A stretch of DNA of 64,000 bases, taken from assembly GCF_041260155.1 (NCBI RefSeq), contig NC_091928.1:44494637-44558636 (forward strand), in the 5' to 3' direction. Both the position numbers and the translations under genes were made by a program. The DNA comes from Ptychodera flava. Lineage: Eukaryota > Hemichordata > Enteropneusta > Ptychoderidae. Each line of letters begins with the position of its first letter. Within the stretch, counting starts at the first letter, position 1. The notes beneath the pieces were generated by a model. The model was not told the DNA's origin. It saw only the letters and a list, made by a program, of their open reading frames with translations, and ran no database searches. Below, piece by piece: positions 57,833 through 64,000 of this stretch.

Positions 57833-59337
57833 GCTTATATTTTGACCAATTTACTTAGGAAGTATGCGCACTTCAGAATCACGGCATAATCCGACATGGC
57901 AATTTGGCGTGATCATCAGATCATACATGATCTGAGATTGCACTTTAGCATGGTCACAATAACTAATGTTGTTTGTTTCACTGTTGTTACCTATATTTCC
58001 ACTAAAAGACCATCAGAATTTCCTCGTGGCTACTTGAAATGGTGCACTGGCATGCATGTTATTGTCAACATCACTATATGCGTGACTCTCATCGCATACT
58101 ATGAATTACATCGGCAACTGCAAGTCACTCTAGTCTATACGTATAAAAAAATGTAGTATTGTTACGTTTGAGCTGCTCAAAGCCAGTTTATGAGAAAGTT
58201 ATCTTACATGTACTGTGAACAAAATGCAAGCTATGGTGTATAACTATTGTGAAAAGGAGCATAATATAAATGTTTTGTTCCTATCACTGTGTCACAAAAT
58301 CAGAAGGGAACAAACCAGTCAGAGAAACTGTGGTCAGGATGATGCTGTGTAATTTTAATATTTGCCTCTTGGCACACACCAGATACTTAGACAACATTTC
58401 CATATCATTGTATATTCAGTTTTTATATTTAGTTTCCTTTTCAACATATTGTATGTCCTTCCCTGCACTGCATAATTAAAAATTAAATATTGTTTTTGCT
58501 TTATACATACTTGAGGGGTAAGCTTATTTAGTCTCATAGATTAAGATGAACTGTTGACCTACAGTGCCCAAACTTTTTTTCATTGAATATGTGTTGTAGA
58601 TAGGTGTACACTCCAAATACTAGGTAAAAGTGGTGAGTGTAACAAGAAAATGTTTTTCAGTCAATGGCCCAAATTAATTTTCTATTTGATGGGCAATAGA
58701 TACATGTGTAATCAATGCAAACAATACAGTCCAAGTGATTTGGTTTAGATTAGCCATTGTCCATTACATTACAATAGTTTGTGGCTAAATTTTTCCCCCT
58801 TCTGCTTATGTAAGTTCACCATATCCTGTTTTAGATTGTTGATCCTATTGAGTCCCATCTCTTTTTCTTAAGTCACTTTCACACATATCAAGGCTGATAC
58901 TTAGATTCCACGCTTGACCTTATGCTGGAGCAGTAACAAACCAGTTCAAATAACTTTCATTTATGTCCAAACAATTTGACTTTTTGACAAACTTCACATT
59001 TATGGCAAATAATAAACACTAAGGAGGCACAAAGGACGTCGGTGCCCCCGGGCCCCATTTTGTTAAGTGTGTGCATGAATATTGTAAAGGTCACTTATGA
59101 TATTATTCTAACAGTTTGAGAATGAATATAATCAATATAATGCCATATATATTATAACAGTGGAATTGTATTATGATATATTTTCTTACTGATATGCATA
59201 TTAATTGGAGAATGAAACACCATACAATTTAGCTTATGTGCAGTCAATTTTGTACAAAAAGTTAGCATTTTTGTCAAAAATCCTAAAGCTCTAAAGGTAC
59301 AAGTGCAAGTTAGCTAATATTTGATGGTAGTTTTTAT
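57833..59337. other. Unassigned intronic sequence
   Basis: An 86-codon open frame at 57896-58156 has two apolar stretches but no recognisable family or splice sites. I see no supported gene. Confidence 0.35.
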
Positions 59338-59990
59338 TAGGTCATATTTGGTTTTGTATATAACTACTAAAAAGAGCTTATATGATGAGTCGGTGGCATC
59401 TGTATGTCAGTATATTTGTGGGTATGTATGTGCGGATGTATGTCCATCACACACAAAGGCTCCCATAGCGCCAGAGCTACCATCTCAGTATTGGGTGTAC
59501 AGGTAGATGCAGGGGTTGAGATGTGAATTTGTTCAAATGAACACATCAGTGTCAAAAATGTGCAAATGAGGTAAGAAAAAGTGAAATCCTGCAAATGTGC
59601 AGGTGTGATGACATGCCAGCAAGAAACAGGCCAACTCCACTGATCTTGAGTCATTTCCTGTCATTGTTTATGAACTGTTACATATTAACAGACCTGCTGA
59701 AACCATAGACAGTAGAGGGGGGGGGGGGGGGAAGACCGTCTATACTCAAACTAAGAGGGGCTTGTTTCTGCTATGCATGTTGCTAAAGTTGTCCTCCAGT
59801 ACCTAAAGTTTCAGACCTTAAGTACTTTTGTCATTCTTGTTTTTCTGGTTGTACTGTGCAGAAATCATTGTCATAACATCAACGTAGAATTTTCCTCCAC
59901 TGAACAGATAGAAACAACATTTTGTTGGTCATTGGTCACCCATACTGGTATATACCAATTCTGATCAAATTTGAGCGACACCGTATAATT
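59338..59990. repeat. Interspersed repeat TCATATTTGG, copy 2
   Basis: Near-identical to 44212-44875 over about 650 bp, including the G-rich run (59717-59730 here, shorter at 44594). The first bases differ (TTAGGTCATATTTGG instead of TTTTTAGCTCATATTTGG). Confidence 0.85.
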
Positions 59991-60640
59991 GCGGTTTTTG
60001 TTTTCTCTGGTTGAATGCGAATTTCTAAATTTGGCAAATGTTGTAGATAGGTGTCTTAATAAAGATGCCAACATCTGATTTTGTTCTGGAGAATTTGATG
60101 TGATCACACATATCGAAAGAGGTCAAATTAATGCTTAAAATCTTCAGTTCAAAAACTGCTTGGACGTTTTAGCTTTTTAGCTGGTATTGAAGTGTCCTTT
60201 GCTGGCAATTAGGATGGAACTCATTAGTCACGGTTTTCTTTTTTCCTTCATTTGTAATTTCTACCATTATACTTGTATAATAAAAATATTCCCATTTTTA
60301 GCACAATTGTACTATTATGTTTCAGTTCGTGGTATTGGCATCACTAAGTGTTTGTCTGTGTCTGTGTGTGTAAACAACTTAAACACAAAAACCACTGGAT
60401 CGGTTGCATTGTAATTTGGTAGGGAAGTTACTTATGGTGTCTAGTTGGGAGATTGTTCAAATGAAAATGGTCAAACAACAGGTGTGTGATTTGGGTTAAA
60501 AAACATGGTTTTCTGCCTTTTCAAACTCGAAAAAATACTCTGTCTTTTCTTGTTACCTCGAATTCCTCGACAATTTAAAGTGATCACTTTAAAGGCAGGC
60601 AGGCATATACGTAAAGTATGAGAAAATAGACCAAAGGTAT
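59991..60640. repeat. Degenerate hairpin-type repeat with TCTG microsatellite
   Basis: TTTTTAGCTGG near 60174 and TGTTTGTCTGTGTCTGTGTG near 60350 are followed by ACACAAAAACCACTGGAT and TTGTAATTTGGTA. The order is that of the hairpin-started families, but the copy is old. Confidence 0.5.
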
Positions 60641-60823
60641 TGTTACCGTGCCATCAGAACAACAAGAGAACAAGAGACAAAAAACAAAAACAAAAAACAG
60701 ACACAACATTGACGAAAACGGAAAAACGGCAGAAAAAGAAACGAGGTGCAAAGCAAAAGCAAAGCCCAAAAACAAAAGGAAAAGGAAAAAACACCCATTT
60801 CAGCAAACATGTGGACGTAAGAC

Positions 60824-61597
60824 TTATTTGTCACCAATATCGTTAAAACGAACTAATTTCGAGTCTTTGGTTTTCTTTACAAAGGATATGCCGTTATGAG
60901 TCCACGCACTGTACCATTTCCTTTCTTCAACGAAAGTTCTTGCATGGTGAAAGATTTCAGCATTTTTCTTGGTCAAATTTTCATTGATGTACACAGTTTT
61001 TGAACTTGGATGAAGTCCGATTCTTTCAGTTTTCACCTTCCTCAGCTTTATTCTTGCGCGATACAGCTTCCCACTGACGTTGCACGACTTGAATTTGGCG
61101 ATGATAACAGGCAGTCCTTGTGATTTCCGTTTGATCGGATGACAGATGTCAATGTCGGCTTCCGTTATGTCCAAATCCAAAACTTTGGAAATCTTCAAGG
61201 TGGCTTCTGTTGCTGCTTCCGCAGATTGTTCTGACAAGCTGACTCCGCTTATTTCAACTGCGTATTTCCTACCGTATTGCTCCAGGTTGTTCATAGCTTC
61301 AGCGGTGTCACTCGTAACTTTGGCGGCCACTTCCATGCCATTTTCAAGCGCCATGATCTTTTCTTCATGGCGTCTTATGGTTTCTTCCATCAAACCAAGG
61401 GACTTATGTAAGTCTTGTATTTCAGTGCGCAATTCACTGATAGTGGCTTCAAATTTTTCTGACAACTTCGTGTACAAGTCTTCGTTCGACATCTCACGAG
61501 TCGTCGCCATCTTGTCACTATTGTCTTTGTACTCACTAGAATGTTCAGTTGACGACGTATCAGTGGATTTTCTCTTCCTCTTACTTTTTCTTGTCAT
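60824..61597 (-). CDS. Intact 257-residue LINE ORF1-like protein, stand-alone
   Basis: A complete minus-strand frame runs from ATG at 61597 to TAA at 60824. The basic N-terminus (MTRKSKRKRKS) is followed by a Glu/Lys-rich coiled coil (roughly residues 35-105). A middle domain opens with NLEQYGRKYAVEISGV and continues to DIDICHPIKRK, and a C-terminal part has YINENLTKKNAEIFHHAR. This is the layout of non-LTR retrotransposon ORF1 proteins (coiled coil, RRM-like and C-terminal domains) that bind LINE RNA. No ORF2 follows; only about 180 bp of T-rich linker and then unrelated DNA. The frame is undamaged, unlike every other element here. It may be a recent 3'-truncated insertion or a captured gene. 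The sequence 5' of the ATG (61598-61760) looks like a LINE 5' UTR. Confidence 0.8.
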   Translation of the reverse strand: MTRKSKRKRKSTDTSSTEHSSEYKDNSDKMATTREMSNEDLYTKLSEKFEATISELRTEIQDLHKSLGLMEETIRRHEEKIMALENGMEVAAKVTSDTAEAMNNLEQYGRKYAVEISGVSLSEQSAEAATEATLKISKVLDLDITEADIDICHPIKRKSQGLPVIIAKFKSCNVSGKLYRARIKLRKVKTERIGLHPSSKTVYINENLTKKNAEIFHHARTFVEERKWYSAWTHNGISFVKKTKDSKLVRFNDIGDK

Positions 61598-61784
61598 AAT
61601 AAGTACTTACATCTCCACATACGGCATCTTTGTTCTTTCTCTGGAGACAAATTTTCTTGTTCCAGGCGGATTGGATGAAAAAGACGCTCACAAAGAAGGA
61701 GCACCAAAAATGCGTGTGCTCACCATGGCAGGTCAGAGCGCCCTCTTATTGACGCAGCCATAACATCTTATCAATGATTAGCAG

Positions 61785-61944
61785 ATAATTTGTTAATGGA
61801 CACTTTGTGGACAGTTCCATATGACCCTTACTCATACAAGGTCAAGTTTATGGTGTGGGTACTCAAGTTGTGGAAAGAATTTGTGGGGGTTACGATCGAT
61901 ACGAAGACTGACAGATATGCTGTGTGGGCTGATGAATATGTGAG
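61785..61944 (+). CDS. Candidate exon 6 of the C1-domain gene
   Basis: After the acceptor GATTAGCAG the frame encodes NLLMDTLWTVPYDPYSYK, then a Trp-rich VWVLKLWKEF segment and DRYAVWADEYVR. It ends at a donor, either GTGAG|GTAGGC (61944, phase 2) or TAT|GTGAGG (61939, phase 0). It enters in phase 1, as exon 5 would leave with the preferred donor. The acceptor has a weak pyrimidine tract. The coding-like composition (Trp, Tyr, Asp) stands out from the surroundings. No family recognised. Confidence 0.45.
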
Positions 61945-62357
61945 GTAGGCCGGCACCTGTTGTATAAAGTTGACAGATTTATAAACTCTGTTTCGTAGTG
62001 AGGGGGTCGGTTGCTGTGGACATGTCTGTTAGAACCATGTACATGTCTGTCAGTGCGAGTATCACAGAAGTCCTTTTAAGTATCACAGAAGTTTTTTTTG
62101 TGTAACACCGAGGGGACTAAAAAAACAGGATGACGTCTCCCCCTCCCCAGTCCAGATCTCGAGAAAATAATTTTGAGTTTATACAAACATGACCAGATGA
62201 CATTTCATCTTGAAAACGTTGTCTCCAAAATATCAAAGTCATATTCCCCGTTTGAAACCTTGCGGCCAACTTTCACGGCCATGCCAAAGTTTTCGGAACT
62301 GCGCGCGCAAACGGCTTGCTCTTTGACCTTGGTAAAGGTCAAAGGACATTTCATTCT
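61945..62357. other. Unassigned intronic sequence
   Basis: No exon for the N-terminal half of the C1 finger is visible here. No repeat named. Confidence 0.35.
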
Positions 62358-62935
62358 CATATAATAATAATAATAATAATATTTTTATTGCTTGCTTGTA
62401 AATATAGGATTTAAATCACATTTGTGGCAATAAAAGTGTGATACAAAAATAAGTTAAAATTTTCTTCAATAAAGATAAAGTATTACAGTATAATAATATT
62501 AGCTAATAATAAATATAACTAGGTATTTCTTTGTTTATATAAAGTAAAAATATAATCTGCAAGTTGTTCATTAAAAGATAACTCTTGTTTTGTTAGTAGA
62601 GAAATAAGCTGATTTTCAGTATTGTCATTTGGAAAATTGATTTTACTGAAAAAGTTCTTTCTTTGGACTTTGTATTTCTGACAGACTAATAAAAAGTGTG
62701 TTTCATCTTCAATACTGTTCGTGTTACACTAATTGCAGTATCTTTCAGTAATTGGGGTTTTTGGAACAGTGTGTCTCCCTTTTTCAATTGCTAGATCATG
62801 ATTGCTAATGCGAAGTTTGGTGAGTAATTTTCTTTTCTCACCTTTTAACTGTGTTAAGTAGGGTTCTAATAGCGGAGCAAGCTGAGTTACGTACATACAG
62901 TGCGTGACGGCGTGGTGTGGCGTAGTGGTCAACCC
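62358..62935 (-). mobile_element. 3' end of a non-LTR retrotransposon (minus strand)
   Basis: On the minus strand a C-terminal reverse-transcriptase region is readable from about 62930. It contains KLLTKLRISNHDLAIEKGRH, then RYCN, a TAG, and CNTNSIEDETHFLLVCQKY, the Cys/His-type tail often found at the end of LINE ORF2. The 3' end is marked by (ATT)n, seen as (ATA)n at 62361-62383 on the + strand. Only the 3' part is present. Confidence 0.75.
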
Positions 62936-63540
62936 CCGTGGAGAGAAAAGGCCTTTTAAGTTTCAGCGAATGGGACTCGGAAGCGTTATAAGCTTTAGCT
63001 TCCTGGTTAACATGATCCCACCAAGCCAGTAATCTCCGATGTGTGTGGAAAAACTATGGCGAGAGCAGAAGACAGGTTACACATTTTGTGGCCACCTCAT
63101 CCCCATATAAATTATTGACGCAGCGGGAGCGACATGCTCATGAGAAACTGGTTAATTCCCATTTGGACAACCTTTTTTTCCGTCAATCACAAAAAAGCAA
63201 CAGTGGGGTGTTTTACACGATATAAATAGTTTTATGGTCTGTAGTTGACATGGTGTGTGCCGTGAAAGTGACGTTTCCTGTTTTTGAAACTTCCCGCAGA
63301 AATTTGATACGCAAAGCTTGTCTGACTGCAGGGTTCGTCGTCTGGAAATCTCGACTAGAATTTTGCCATAATTTCGTAGATGTCAAACAAGACAGCGAAG
63401 TCGGACACACCTACATCCATCATCAAGTGTCAAAATTGTACGGATTGTTATTTATAAAGGGCTAGTGATTTTACCGCCAGCTTGGTGCTGTAAATTAGTA
63501 AAGTGTGTTTTCAAAATGGCTGCGCTAGGTGGTCAGGGTC
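62936..63540. other. Unassigned intronic sequence
   Basis: TGGCGTAGTGG near 62920-62930 resembles a tRNA A box, but no B box follows at tRNA distance. No gene seen. Confidence 0.3.
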
Positions 63541-63554
63541 ACCAGTGACTACTT

Positions 63555-63710
63555 GGGTTTTTGTATTGTTCTTTCCTTTTTCACAAAATAGTTTCGTGAC
63601 CTGATCAAATGCGGCTGCAGGGTAGTTATATTGTTCTTTCCTCATTCACAAAATAGTTTCGTGACCTGATCAAATGTGGCTGCATGGTTGTCATCTTGAT
63701 CTTTCCTCAT
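63555..63710. repeat. Tandem duplication, about 70-bp unit
   Basis: ATTGTTCTTTCC, TTCACAAAATAGTTTCGTGA and CCTGATCAAATG.GGCTGCA occur twice in succession, with a third partial copy (TTGATCTTTCCTCATTCA) before the last exon. Confidence 0.85.
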
Positions 63711-63740
63711 TCATATTTTAACTCTATGCCACCATTGCAG

Positions 63741-63911
63741 GCATGAAGTGTTCAGAGTGTGGATATAACTGCCATGACAAGTGTCAGAATCTCGTACCTA
63801 AGCAATGTGGTAAAGTGAAAATCAGGCGCGAATCATCATTCAGACAATCACAGACATCCATGGAAGATGTAATCCGAGTTACACCACAGTCAACACCGAT
63901 GATTTCAGGAG
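63741..63911 (+). CDS. Exon encoding the C-terminal half of a C1 (DAG/phorbol-ester type) zinc finger
   Basis: The acceptor TGCCACCATTGCAG and donor GGAG|GTGGGT bound 171 bases, entering and leaving in phase 1. The peptide MKCSECGYNCHDKC..LVPKQCG has the second half of the C1 consensus, C-x2-C-x4-H-x2-C-x7-C, after which a Ser/Arg-rich linker (RRESSFRQSQTSMEDV) follows. C1 fingers bind diacylglycerol or act as protein/lipid adaptors at membranes in PKC, Raf/KSR, RasGRP, Munc13, chimaerin and others. This fragment is not enough to choose among them. An intron before the MKC segment is common in C1 genes. The exon with the first His and Cys pair was not found. Confidence 0.8.
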
Positions 63912-64000
63912 GTGGGTGTCACTCATTTGCTAGAAATATGAGTTTGAAATTACCATCATTTTCATCTATTAGAATAGATCATGTCAGATGCTTACCAATA
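63912..64000 (+). other. Start of the following intron
   Basis: Sequence after the GTGGGT donor. The gene continues beyond the window. Confidence 0.6.

Noticed and set aside
57896..58156. 86-codon frame with apolar segments resembling membrane helices
   Set aside because: No family similarity, and not required by the phases of the flanking exons.
62905..62945. TGGCGTAGTGG as the A box of a SINE
   Set aside because: No B box at the expected distance and no clear tail.

Overview
This is eukaryotic DNA: AT-rich, packed with interspersed and tandem repeats, with coding sequence in short exons bounded by consensus splice sites. The repeat content (Tx1/L1-like, CR1/L2-like and hAT elements, an OTU-bearing Helitron/Helentron-type remnant, and many hairpin-ended non-autonomous elements with tandem cores) fits a marine invertebrate. 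A hemichordate or other invertebrate deuterostome is my best guess, but nothing here fixes the species.

The only host gene I can assemble runs left to right on the + strand from about 12.9 kb past the right edge. Its first exon (12932-13617) lies 52 bp after a perfect CRE (TGACGTCA). It is followed by exons at 34060-34211, 41598-41782, 46333-46474 and 55371-55653, probably 61785-61944, and 63741-63911. Codon phases at the first four junctions agree (1/1, 0/0, 2/2, 0/0). The last exon encodes the C-terminal half of a C1 (diacylglycerol/phorbol-ester type) zinc finger, so the product is probably a membrane-recruited signalling protein; I do not recognise its family. Exon 1 carries a 130-bp tandem duplication with a T5/T4 homopolymer difference that breaks the frame in this assembly.

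Almost everything else is mobile or repetitive. 0.7-1.9 kb: decayed OTU protease plus a repetitive basic region, as in Helitron/Helentron proteins. 6-7.1 kb: fold-back element. 7.2-11.6 kb: 21-bp satellite arranged as 126-bp higher-order units, split by a CR1/L2-like LINE. 11.8-12.75 kb: 69-bp tandem array with a 14-bp palindrome, just upstream of the host promoter. Intron 1 (13.6-34 kb) holds fold-backs, LINE tails, a 147-bp tandem element, a composite hairpin element and a Tx1/L1-like LINE of 5.2 kb with a 17-bp target duplication. Intron 2 holds a second composite element expanded to about 14 units of a 226-bp repeat and invaded by two CAGTG-ended DNA elements. Intron 3 holds a large TIR element with 146-bp repeats. 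Intron 4 is a nest: a TTAA-flanked element containing a hAT transposon containing a tRNA-derived SINE, then an AGTCCCC-ended element containing another hairpin element. The following introns carry a third composite element, a second copy of another repeat, a lone LINE ORF1 and a LINE 3' end.

The most unusual signal is the set of structurally related non-autonomous elements that begin with T-run + AGCT or AGTC hairpins, continue into GTCT/GTCC/GTAT-rich microsatellite, and carry tandem cores of about 146, 147 or 226 bp. Many 226-bp units carry GTCACGTGAC and nuclear-receptor half sites (DR3 + DR1). An OTU-type Helitron remnant in the same window makes a Helentron-associated origin plausible; this is inference.
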